8,778 bases of DNA from positions 1 through 8,778 of the forward strand of contig JBBIKZ010000104.1 in assembly GCA_037445185.1 (NCBI GenBank), written 5' to 3'. The notes below the pieces were generated by a model. It saw only the letters and a program-made list of their open reading frames with translations, had not been told where the DNA came from and did no database searches. Of this stretch, positions 1 through 5,780 are shown one piece after another; the stretch's first letter is position 1; every line of letters begins with the position of its first letter. Origin of the DNA: JANWZL01 sp037445185 (GTDB lineage: Bacteria > Pseudomonadota > Gammaproteobacteria > Burkholderiales > Thiobacillaceae). The translations under genes and the position numbers were made by a program.

Positions 1-330
1 CCCAGGTGTCGCTTCGTGTACCACCTTCCCGCTTGTACCAGGCATGAAAGTGCTTGACACCCCACCCCGCATGCCGGCTGCGGTCGCGCTGCACCACCGC
101 CATCACCTCATCGACCGGCGCCCGCCGATGCGACACCTGTGTAAGAAGCCTGTCCACCAGCCCCTCCAGACCAGCCTCCTCGTAGCGGGCGATAGAGCGC
201 CGAAACGTCCGCTTAACCCACCCCCAACAGCCTCGCCGCATCCTCCTGCGTCAGCCGCCCTGACTGCCAACATCTATGCGCTTCTTCAAACCTCATCGCC
301 CCTATCCTGTAGCAACTCCGTCCGTCTCAT
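1..330 (-). pseudogene. Broken ISNCY-family transposase, N-terminal part, two frameshifts
   Basis: The original start is probably the ATG at 330-328, preceded by an AGGAGG ribosome site at about 338-343, giving MRRTELLQD. The continuation MRFEEAHRCWQSGRLTQEDAARLLGVG is in another frame, from 296. That frame ends at a TAA at 215-213. The homology resumes one base further along, with TFRRSIARYEEAGLEGL, then VSHRRAPVDEV and GWGVKHFHAWYKREGG to the left edge. These pieces match the ISNCY N-terminus: a helix-turn-helix (LTQEDAARLLGV...TFRR) followed by the conserved RRAPVDEV and the W-x-VKHFH segment. Two separate frame changes (near 297-306 and near 208-218), plus an in-frame stop, mean no full transposase is made. 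The catalytic DDE domain would lie outside the window. Sequencing error could explain one shift but is less likely for both. Confidence 0.75.
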
Positions 331-358
331 CAGACACCTCCTTCTGCACCTAATGAAA

Positions 359-394
359 CCGGACAAATCTCGTGCTACGAGTCCGGACAGATTA
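359..394. repeat. Terminal repeat and hairpin at the outer end of the IS remnant
   Basis: Two near-identical motifs lie 24 bp apart: CCGGACAAATCT at 359-370 and CCGGACAGATTA at 383-394. Between them is a perfect inverted repeat, CTCGT (369-373), GCT loop, ACGAG (377-381). It extends outward as CGGA (360-363) pairing with TCCG (382-385) across a 5-nt bulge. GTCCGGAC at 381-388 is itself an 8-bp palindrome. Repeated and palindromic motifs just upstream of the transposase start are typical of transposase-binding ends. The assignment as the IS terminus is inferred from position. Confidence 0.5.
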
Positions 395-423
395 TTTGCT
401 CTCTACACCTCGGCCATGATTCA

Positions 424-456
424 TTGCCAATCCGGTGTGGCGAAGCGGATCATAAT
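424..456 (+). promoter_or_regulatory. Weak promoter candidate upstream of the adaptor gene
   Basis: A good -10-like hexamer, CATAAT, lies at 451-456 and is followed by the GC-rich stretch GCGCC. The only TTG-type -35 nearby is TTGCCA at 424-429, which leaves a 21-bp spacer. That is too long for a standard sigma-70 promoter, so either the -35 is poor or the promoter is activator dependent. The start codon is only 26 bp further on, and I see no clear Shine-Dalgarno sequence before it. Confidence 0.22.
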
Positions 457-482
457 GCGCCTGTGCCTTCTTCCGCGCGTAC

Positions 483-1709
483 ATGGACAAAAAGAAGATC
501 CTGCTGCCCCTTGTCATCCTGGCCATCGCGGCGGGCGGTTTCGCCGCCCTCAAGGCCAGTCGCCCGAAACAGGCCCCGGTCCCCCCCACGGAACAGGTCT
601 GGCGGGTGGAAACGATCACCGTGGCGCCGGCCGCCCTGAGCCCGCAGCTCACCCTCTACGGCAAGGTGGAGAGCCCCGAACTGACCCGTGCCGCCGCGCC
701 CGGGGTGGGGCGGGTCAGCCGCGTGCTGGTGCGCGAGGGGCAGCCTGTGCGGCGTGGACAGCTGCTGCTGGAGCTGGACCCGCGCGACTTCGAACCCCGC
801 GTCGTCCAGGCGCAGGGCCAGGTGGACGAATTGAAGGCGGCCATGGACAGCGAGCGCCTGCGTCATGCCGCCGATCTCGACCAGCTCGAGCAGGAGCGGC
901 GCCTGCTGGATTTTGCCGCCGCCGATGTGGCCCGCTTCGAGCGTCTGCGCGCGGAGAACTTCTACTCCCAGGCGGCCGTCGACCAGAGCCGCCAGACGCT
1001 CGCGCGCCAGCAGATCAGCCTGCGTTCGCGTGAACTGGCCATCAAGGATCACCAGGCACGCATGGCCCAGTTGCAGTCACGCCTGGATCAGGCACGGGCC
1101 AACCTCGATCAAGCGCAGCTCGCCCTGGCGCGCAGCCGCGTGATCGCGCCCTTCGACGGGATCGTGGCCGACGTGCAGGTGGCACAGGGCGATCAGGTGG
1201 CGAGCGGTCAGACACTGATGACCCTCTATCCCTCGGCAGGGTTGGAGGTCAGGGCCAAGATCCCGGCCCCGCACCAGGACGAGATTCTGGCCGAGCTCGA
1301 CCGGGGCCGCGTCTTGGAGGCCACCACCCGCCTCGGCGGTGAGGCGTTGCGGCTCGAGCTCGTGCGCCTTTCGGGCGCGGCGGATACACGAGGACTCGAC
1401 GGGTTTTTCCGTCTCACGGCACCGCATGATCAGCTGCGCGTGGGCAGTCTGCTCACGCTGCACCTCTCCCGCCCCGTGGTGGATGCCGCGGTGGCGGTCC
1501 CGTACAGCGCGCTCTATGGCGGGCGGCAGGTCTACAAGGTGGAAGGCGGGCGCCTCCAGGCCGTGCCGGTGCGTGTGCTGGGCGAACTGGCGGGCGAGCG
1601 CCCCCTGCTGTTGATACGCAGTGACGGACTCAAACGCGACGACCAGGTGATGACGACGCATCTGCCGAATGCGGTGTCGGGGCTGCGGGTGGATGTGGTG
1701 AAACGCTGA
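483..1709 (+). CDS. RND/HlyD-type periplasmic adaptor (membrane fusion) protein, no adjacent permease
   Basis: This 408-residue protein has the full architecture of a periplasmic efflux adaptor, which bridges an inner-membrane pump and an outer-membrane channel. Residues 5-25 are one hydrophobic N-terminal segment without a lipobox cysteine, so it is probably membrane anchored or exported, not a lipoprotein. The first half of the lipoyl (barrel-sandwich) domain is at about 60-100, containing VGRVSRVLVREGQPVRRGQ. A long helical hairpin rich in Q, L, R, A and D spans about 103-217 (the coiled coil that contacts the outer-membrane factor). The second lipoyl half at about 218-250 carries the signature RVIAPFDGIVADV and QGDQVASGQ. 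Beta-barrel and membrane-proximal domains follow to the C-terminus. The length is normal for the family. The ATG at 483 gives a natural membrane anchor but lacks an obvious ribosome site. Such genes usually precede an RND permease gene. Here the next gene encodes a peroxiredoxin, so the substrate and pump partner are unknown. The IS remnant lies immediately upstream. Confidence 0.88.
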   Translation: MDKKKILLPLVILAIAAGGFAALKASRPKQAPVPPTEQVWRVETITVAPAALSPQLTLYGKVESPELTRAAAPGVGRVSRVLVREGQPVRRGQLLLELDPRDFEPRVVQAQGQVDELKAAMDSERLRHAADLDQLEQERRLLDFAAADVARFERLRAENFYSQAAVDQSRQTLARQQISLRSRELAIKDHQARMAQLQSRLDQARANLDQAQLALARSRVIAPFDGIVADVQVAQGDQVASGQTLMTLYPSAGLEVRAKIPAPHQDEILAELDRGRVLEATTRLGGEALRLELVRLSGAADTRGLDGFFRLTAPHDQLRVGSLLTLHLSRPVVDAAVAVPYSALYGGRQVYKVEGGRLQAVPVRVLGELAGERPLLLIRSDGLKRDDQVMTTHLPNAVSGLRVDVVKR

Positions 1710-1710
1710 A

Positions 1711-1737
1711 GGCGAGACGTCGCAGCGTCTTCTCGCC
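1711..1737 (+). terminator. Hairpin just after the adaptor gene, possible weak terminator
   Basis: The hairpin starts two bases after the TGA. GGCGA (1711-1715) pairs with TCGCC (1733-1737), and GACG (1716-1719) pairs with CGTC (1726-1729), with a 3-nt bulge (TTC) on the 3' side and a 6-nt loop. No T-run follows, so it does not meet the intrinsic terminator pattern. It may stabilise the 3' end of the message or assist Rho-dependent termination. Confidence 0.35.
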
Positions 1738-1794
1738 ACGCAGCCACACCGTTCGTGGAGCGCAGCGCCAGGCCGACTGAAGGGGTCGCCTTTC

Positions 1795-1823
1795 TTGCTG
1801 GGCCAGGGGGCGTGCAAGATAAT
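1795..1823 (+). promoter_or_regulatory. Likely sigma-70 promoter for the peroxiredoxin-phoH pair
   Basis: TTGCTG at 1795-1800 and GATAAT at 1818-1823 are separated by exactly 17 bp. The -10 matches the consensus at five of six positions; the -35 keeps only the TTG core. The predicted start near 1830 would give a leader of about 27 nt before the ATG at 1857. The -10 is followed by GCGCC, a GC-rich discriminator like that of the candidate before the adaptor gene. Confidence 0.48.
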
Positions 1824-1856
1824 GCGCCCATCCACATGCCGATGGGAGAAACCCTT

Positions 1857-2315
1857 ATGCAAGGTCAACTCGCTCCGGATTTCGAACTCCCCGCGACCGG
1901 CGGTCGCATCCTGCGGCTGTCCGACCAGCGCGGCAAGCTGGTGGTGCTTTATTTCTATCCCAAAGACAACACACCTGGCTGCACCACCGAGGGTCAGGAT
2001 TTCCGTGACCTCTACGACCTGTATCAGGGCTTGGACTGCGAGCTTTTCGGCATTTCCAGGGACAGCGTGAAATCGCACGAGGCCTTCAAGGCCAAGCTCG
2101 GCTTGCCATTCGAACTGCTCTCGGACGAGGACGAAAAGGTCTGCGCGGCCTATGGCGTCATCAAGATGAAAAACCTGTATGGCAAGAAGGTGCGCGGCAT
2201 CGAGCGCAGCACCTTCGTCATCGACCGGGACGGAACCATCGCCCGCGAATGGCGCGCCGTCAAGGTGCCCAACCACGCCCGCGACGTACTCGAGTTCGTC
2301 CGCACCCTGGGCTGA
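1857..2315 (+). CDS. bcp: Peroxiredoxin, Bcp/PrxQ type, lacking the usual resolving cysteine
   Basis: This 152-residue thiol peroxidase reduces hydrogen peroxide and organic hydroperoxides in the cytoplasm, using thioredoxin or a similar reductant. The AhpC-TSA/Bcp fold shows in APDFELP near the N-terminus, FYPKDNTPGCTTE with the peroxidatic Cys42 at 39-45, LLSDEDEKVCAAYGV, and RSTFVIDRDG. The length matches the family (about 150-156). In E. coli Bcp the resolving cysteine is five residues after the catalytic one; here that position (47) is Gln. C62 and C88 remain but are not at the usual place, so the protein is probably a one-Cys or atypical type. The open frame extends upstream to an ATG at 1755, but I chose 1857 because GGGAGA lies about 8 nt before it and homology begins there. 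The phoH-type gene follows after 28 bp, suggesting one transcript. Confidence 0.9.
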   Translation: MQGQLAPDFELPATGGRILRLSDQRGKLVVLYFYPKDNTPGCTTEGQDFRDLYDLYQGLDCELFGISRDSVKSHEAFKAKLGLPFELLSDEDEKVCAAYGVIKMKNLYGKKVRGIERSTFVIDRDGTIAREWRAVKVPNHARDVLEFVRTLG

Positions 2316-2343
2316 ACCGTTTTCCCCTCGCCAAACTGACGCC

Positions 2344-3750
2344 ATGGCGCGTAAACCCAGACACCACAGCCAACCCAAGCTGTTCGTCCTCGACACCAAC
2401 GTCCTACTGCACGATCCCACTTGCCTGTACCGCTTCCAAGAGCACGACATCTACCTGCCCATGGCCACGCTTGAGGAGCTGGACCACAACAAGAAGGGCA
2501 TGAGCGAGGTGGCGCGTAATGCCCGCCAAGCGAGTCGCTTCATCGAGGAGGTGGTGAGCGGGCGCGAGACCGAGATCAGCCAGGGGGCGCACCTGGGCCC
2601 GCACAGCCACAACGCCGCCACCGGCAAGCTGCTGCTGCAGACCCATCCCATAGACAGCGACATCACCTCGGTGCTGCCCTACAGCAAGGTGGACAACCAG
2701 ATCCTCGGCGTGGTGGGTTACCTGAAGGGGAAATATCCGGGACGCGCCGTGATCCTGGTGACCAAGGACATAAACATGCGCATCAAGGCGCGTGCCTTGG
2801 GGATCGCGGCGGAGGATTACTACAACGACAAGGTGCTGGAGGACACCGACATCCTCTACACGGGGGTGCGCGAGCTGCCGGCGGATTTCTGGGAAACACA
2901 CGGCAAGGGCATGGAGTCCTGGCAGAAGGACGGGCGGGTGTACTATCGCGTGACCGGGCCCCTGGTGCCCTCGCTGCTGGTCAACGAGTTCGTCTACCAG
3001 GAGGGGGAACGCCCGCTTAATGCCATGGTGACCGAGATCAACGGCAACACGGCGGTGTTGGTCACCATCAAAGACTATAGCCATCACAAGAACAATGTCT
3101 GGGGCATCACCGCCCGCAACCGGGAACAGAACTTCGCCCTGAACGTGCTGATGAACCCGGACATCGACTTCGTCACCCTGCTCGGTCAGGCCGGCACCGG
3201 CAAGACCCTGCTCACCCTAGCGGCGGGACTGACCCAGACCCTGGAAGACAAGCGCTACAGCGAGATCATCATGACGCGGGTGACCGTGCCGGTCGGCGAG
3301 GACATCGGCTTCCTGCCCGGTACCGAGGAAGAGAAGATGACGCCCTGGATGGGGGCCCTGGAAGACAACCTGGACGTGCTCAACATGAACGACCAGGAGG
3401 CGGGGGAGTGGGGCAGGGCGGCCACCCAGGACCTCATCCGTTCGCGCATCAAGGTCAAATCGCTCAACTTCATGCGCGGCCGCACCTTCATCAACAAGCT
3501 CCTGATCATAGACGAGGCGCAGAACCTCACGCCCAAGCAGATGAAGACGCTGATCACGCGTGCCGGGCCCGGCACCAAGGTGGTCTGCTTGGGTAACATC
3601 GCCCAGATCGACACCCCCTATCTCACCGAGGGCAGCTCGGGGCTCACCTATGTCGTCGACCGCTTCAAGGGCTGGCCGCACAGCGGCCACGTGACCCTGG
3701 CACGCGGCGAGCGCTCCCGCCTCGCCGATCATGCCGCCGGCGTGTTGTGA
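2344..3750 (+). CDS. PIN domain-PhoH family ATPase
   Basis: This 468-residue protein joins an N-terminal PIN nuclease-like domain to a C-terminal PhoH P-loop ATPase, the architecture of PhoH2/YlaK-type proteins, which are linked to RNA unwinding and cleavage. PIN acidic residues are visible: D17 in VLDTNVLL, E45 in LEELDHNKK, and D142 in VTKDINMR. The ATPase has the Walker A motif GQAGTGKT at 281-288 and Walker B LLIIDEAQN at 386-394, followed by GNIAQIDTPYLTEGSSGL and the C-terminal LARGERSRLADHAAGVL typical of the family. The frame is open further upstream inside the peroxiredoxin gene. ATG 2344 is chosen because the family begins there, although its ribosome site is weak. The gene follows the peroxiredoxin by 28 bp and is probably cotranscribed. 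Name and phosphate-starvation role come from E. coli PhoH; nothing in the sequence shows phosphate control. Confidence 0.92.
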   Translation: MARKPRHHSQPKLFVLDTNVLLHDPTCLYRFQEHDIYLPMATLEELDHNKKGMSEVARNARQASRFIEEVVSGRETEISQGAHLGPHSHNAATGKLLLQTHPIDSDITSVLPYSKVDNQILGVVGYLKGKYPGRAVILVTKDINMRIKARALGIAAEDYYNDKVLEDTDILYTGVRELPADFWETHGKGMESWQKDGRVYYRVTGPLVPSLLVNEFVYQEGERPLNAMVTEINGNTAVLVTIKDYSHHKNNVWGITARNREQNFALNVLMNPDIDFVTLLGQAGTGKTLLTLAAGLTQTLEDKRYSEIIMTRVTVPVGEDIGFLPGTEEEKMTPWMGALEDNLDVLNMNDQEAGEWGRAATQDLIRSRIKVKSLNFMRGRTFINKLLIIDEAQNLTPKQMKTLITRAGPGTKVVCLGNIAQIDTPYLTEGSSGLTYVVDRFKGWPHSGHVTLARGERSRLADHAAGVL

Positions 3751-3788
3751 GCTGGGGTCGCAGCCACGCCCGCCAACCCCCGCCTTGA

Positions 3789-3823
3789 CGGGCCCAGAAC
3801 CGGCTGCTGCCCGGCCGGGCCCG
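3789..3823. repeat. GC-rich inverted repeat downstream of the PhoH gene
   Basis: CGGGCCC at 3789-3795 and GGGCCCG at 3817-3823 form a perfect 7-bp inverted repeat. The loop contains CCGG blocks that can pair internally or compete with the outer arms (ACCGG at 3799-3803 can also pair with CCGGT at 3821-3825). There is no T-run. It lies 39 bp after the stop codon in non-coding sequence and probably folds in the 3' end of the message. Confidence 0.45.
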
Positions 3824-3835
3824 GTGTCGCCCAAA

Positions 3836-3880
3836 GGAAACACCCGTGGTGGCCGGCGTTTCCAATACCTTTACGTTTTT
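3836..3880 (+). terminator. Probable intrinsic terminator of the peroxiredoxin-PhoH transcript
   Basis: GGAAAC (3836-3841) pairs with GTTTCC (3858-3863). After one mismatch the stem continues with CC (3843-3844) against GG (3855-3856), leaving a loop of about 10 nt. A T-rich stretch follows at 3870-3880, ending in five T residues, but it starts seven bases after the stem and is interrupted by ACG. This is a plausible but imperfect terminator. Confidence 0.4.
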
Positions 3881-3920
3881 GTGAAATAACCTCACGTTTG
3901 TAACAATTCCCGCCGATAAT
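3865..3920 (+). promoter_or_regulatory. AT-rich block with tandem motif and -10 element before the exopolysaccharide operon
   Basis: This stretch is far more AT-rich than the surrounding DNA. ACCT...ACGTTT occurs twice, at 3867-3878 and 3889-3899, with corresponding bases 21-22 bp apart (two helical turns), as expected for two sites of one regulator. GATAAT at 3915-3920 is a good -10; the sequence 17 bp upstream (TCACGT, 3892-3897) is a poor -35 and overlaps the second repeat copy. The -10 is also embedded in the inverted repeat GCCGA-TAA-TCGGC (3912-3924). Together these suggest a regulated promoter with a leader of about 120 nt. No sigma-54 site was found. The repeats and -10 are seen; the regulation is inferred. 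Confidence 0.38.
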
Positions 3921-4046
3921 CGGCCTATTGCTTGATGGCCCGGTATGGTTGTCGCCATGCTGGGGGGCAGGATAACAATGCGAGGCGAGCCCTTCGCCCG
4001 AAATGTTGGATACAGCGTAACAACGACCCTACACGACGAGGAGCCC

Positions 4047-5045
4047 ATGAAACTGACCCAAGGTATCGCCCTTTCCGCGCTTGCCCTTTCCCTGACGCTC
4101 GCCTTGTATGGCTGTGGCGACGAGAAGGAGGGTGAACAGCAGAAGGCCACGCAGGTGGCCGCCAAGGTAGGCGATGACGAAATCACCGTACATCAGCTCA
4201 ATTTCGAGTTGGCCAAGCTCGGCGGCAATCTGACGCCGGAGCAGTCCAAGCAGGCGGCCAATCAGGTGCTGCGCGGTCTGGTGGATCAGCAGTTGCTGAT
4301 GCAGAAGGCCATCGCCGACAAGCTGGATCGCGACCCCAAAGTGGTACAAACCCTGGAGGCGGCGCGTCGGCAGATCCTCGCCCAGTCCTACGTGGAAAAG
4401 CTCACCGCCGCGGCGGCGAAGCCCACCGAGGCGGAGATCAAGGAATATTTCGACAAGCACCCCGAGCTCTTCGCTGAGCGGCGGATTTACCGCCTGCAGG
4501 AGTTGTCGGTGCAGGTCACGCCGGACAACGTCGCCCAGGTGAACGAAAAACTGGCCAACGTACGCAATCTCAACGAGTTCGTGGAGTGGCTCAAGGCCAA
4601 CAACATCCCGGCGCGTGGCGGACAAAGCGTCAAGGCGGCCGAGCAACTGCCGCTGGAGGTGTTGCCGCGACTGCACGCCCTCAAGGACGGACAGGCCCTC
4701 ACGCTGTCGGGCAACAACACGCTCAACATCGTCTACCTGGCCGGCTCCCAGACCCAACCCGTGAACCTGCAGCAGGCCACGCCCGCGATCGAACGCTACT
4801 TGCTCAACGCCAAGAAACGGGAAATCGCCGAGCAGGAACTCAAGCGACTGCGCGACGCCACCAAGGTGGAGTACCTGGGTGAATACAGCGAGGCCGCCAA
4901 GCTCCAGAGCCCCCCGGTCGTGCCGTCGGCCAAGCCTGGCAATGGTGACAAGGTCGCGACTCCGACGCCGGCTGACGTGCCAGATCTGACCGCGCCGGCC
5001 GACGCCCAGGGTGCCATCGACAAGGGCGTGCAAGGCCTGCGCTGA
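4047..5045 (+). CDS. epsD: EpsD-family peptidyl-prolyl isomerase-like lipoprotein
   Basis: This 332-residue protein is a lipoprotein of the EpsD family, PpiC/SurA-like proteins found in exopolysaccharide loci. The signal peptide ends in LALYGC, with lipidated Cys23 and Gly at +2, so outer-membrane sorting is expected with the body in the periplasm. A SurA-like helical N-domain spans roughly residues 35-135 (VGDDEITVHQLNFEL, LRGLVDQQLLMQKAI), followed by a PpiC-like segment to about 250 that lacks a clear parvulin active site, and a helical region to 278. The last 54 residues are a Pro/Ala-rich tail ending AIDKGVQGLR, a feature I associate with this family. The start is set by GAGGAG at 4038-4043 and by the signal peptide. 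The gene opens the operon; the protease gene begins 31 bp after its stop. Its role is probably folding or assembly of export or barrel components; real isomerase activity is uncertain. Confidence 0.85.
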   Translation: MKLTQGIALSALALSLTLALYGCGDEKEGEQQKATQVAAKVGDDEITVHQLNFELAKLGGNLTPEQSKQAANQVLRGLVDQQLLMQKAIADKLDRDPKVVQTLEAARRQILAQSYVEKLTAAAAKPTEAEIKEYFDKHPELFAERRIYRLQELSVQVTPDNVAQVNEKLANVRNLNEFVEWLKANNIPARGGQSVKAAEQLPLEVLPRLHALKDGQALTLSGNNTLNIVYLAGSQTQPVNLQQATPAIERYLLNAKKREIAEQELKRLRDATKVEYLGEYSEAAKLQSPPVVPSAKPGNGDKVATPTPADVPDLTAPADAQGAIDKGVQGLR

Positions 5046-5076
5046 GCCTGCGGCCCTCAACAGGGATGCGGCCGGG

Positions 5077-5757
5077 ATGAGGTTGAAACGGGAGGTCCTG
5101 GTCCGCGTTCTCCCCTTCGCGCTCTTCATCCTCTTGCTGGCGCTCCTGGACCCCCTCGGCGATTGGCTGGGCCCGGATTTCGACGTCCGTCTGGTCTACC
5201 CCGTCAAGACCGTGCTGGTGGCCGCCATCATGCTCTATCTGGTCAGGGAGTATGTGGAGCTGAGGCAGCTGCCTGACGATGGCAGGTGGCTGTGGTTGTG
5301 GGCGCCCCTGGTGGGGGCGGGTGTATTCGTGCTGTGGATCCATCTCGACTGGGGATGGCTCAATCTCGCGTCCGAGGATGGCTTCGTCTACGACCCGCGT
5401 GACCCGGTGAGCGGCGAGATCGACTGGACGCTGGCCGCATTCCGACTGGCCGGGTCCGCCCTGCTCGTGCCGGTGATGGAGGAGCTGTTCTGGCGTTCAT
5501 TCCTCATGCGCTGGATCGACCGGCACGATTTCCTGAACCTGGCGCCTGCGCTGGTGAGCCTCAAGGCCATCCTCGTTTCCAGCCTGGTGTTCGGTTTCGA
5601 GCACACCCTGTGGTTCGCGGGCATCCTGGCCGGACTGGCCTATGCCTGGCTGTATCGCGCCAGTGGCAGCCTCTGGCCGCCCATCCTCGCGCATGCCGTC
5701 ACGAACGGGATGCTGGGGTTGTGGGTGCTCCATACCGGTCAGTGGCAGTTCTGGTAG
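5077..5757 (+). CDS. CPBP-family (CAAX-like) intramembrane protease, exosortase-system type
   Basis: This 226-residue multi-pass membrane protein has about six to seven hydrophobic segments (for example near 10-30, 44-60, 72-89, 117-133 and 158-192) and all three motifs of the CPBP/Abi glutamic protease family. These are EELFWR with E135, E136 and R140, FGFEH with F172 and H176, and HAVTN with H206 and N210. The conserved Glu and His residues lie within the membrane in this family. The short proteobacterial form beside EPS genes resembles the CAAX-protease-related subgroup described with exosortase/PEP-CTERM loci; I recall this from its motifs and context and cannot test it here. The in-frame ATG at 5011 would overlap epsD, so ATG 5077 is preferred; its ribosome site is weak (CAGGGA about 10 nt before it). 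The substrate is unknown. Confidence 0.83.
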   Translation: MRLKREVLVRVLPFALFILLLALLDPLGDWLGPDFDVRLVYPVKTVLVAAIMLYLVREYVELRQLPDDGRWLWLWAPLVGAGVFVLWIHLDWGWLNLASEDGFVYDPRDPVSGEIDWTLAAFRLAGSALLVPVMEELFWRSFLMRWIDRHDFLNLAPALVSLKAILVSSLVFGFEHTLWFAGILAGLAYAWLYRASGSLWPPILAHAVTNGMLGLWVLHTGQWQFW

Positions 5758-5780
5758 CTCTGCACGGAGGAAATGCGGCC

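Larger units (their letters stand above)
1..400 (-). mobile_element. Remnant of an ISNCY (IS1202-like) insertion sequence, transposase 5' end
   Basis: Read on the minus strand, this stretch holds the start of an ISNCY-family transposase and the terminal region of the element. The transposase reading is broken (see the pseudogene entry). The rest of the element lies beyond the left edge, so I cannot say whether its other end survives. The outer boundary is not exact. I place it near 390-400, just outside a repeated CCGGACA motif and a small hairpin that look like an element end, and before the neutral DNA leading to the adaptor gene. No target-site duplication can be checked because only one end is present. 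The family assignment rests on protein similarity to remembered ISNCY transposases and not on a matched terminal repeat. Confidence 0.72.
3751..4046. other. Gene-free gap between the PhoH gene and the exopolysaccharide operon
   Basis: These 296 bp carry no credible gene. They hold the GC-rich inverted repeat, the probable terminator, the AT-rich promoter block, and a leader of about 120 nt. The leader contains a small perfect hairpin, GGCGA (3984-3988) with TCGCC (3994-3998). The epsD frame stays open upstream to an ATG at 3945, but the lipoprotein signal and the ribosome site fix the start at 4047. No riboswitch that I can recognise is present. Confidence 0.6.

Noticed and set aside
44..1033. 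329-codon open frame on the + strand
   Set aside because: It spans the antisense of the IS transposase and then a wrong frame of the adaptor gene. Its product is Pro/Arg/His-rich low complexity with no family features.
2179..2343. Upstream in-frame extension of the PhoH protein
   Set aside because: It overlaps the peroxiredoxin coding region and has no PhoH/PIN homology before residue 1 of the 2344 start.
1077..2450. 457-codon open frame on the minus strand
   Set aside because: It is antisense to the adaptor, peroxiredoxin and start of the PhoH gene, all of which have clear family motifs. Long antisense frames are common in GC-rich DNA.
3898..3920. TTGTAA ... GATAAT as a promoter pair
   Set aside because: The spacer is only 11 bp, too short for sigma-70.
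3936..3953. Possible sigma-54 site (TGGCCCGGTATGGTTGTC)
   Set aside because: The GG and GC pairs are not at the required spacing: the bases 12 positions after the GG are TT, not GC.
3945..4046. Upstream in-frame extension of epsD from ATG 3945
   Set aside because: It would put 34 residues before a clean lipoprotein signal peptide; GAGGAG directly precedes ATG 4047.
3928..4046. Riboswitch (for example c-di-GMP type) in the epsD leader
   Set aside because: Only one small 5-bp hairpin is visible and none of the conserved riboswitch core could be matched.
4029..5129. 366-codon open frame on the minus strand
   Set aside because: It is antisense to epsD, whose lipobox, ribosome site and family tail are convincing.
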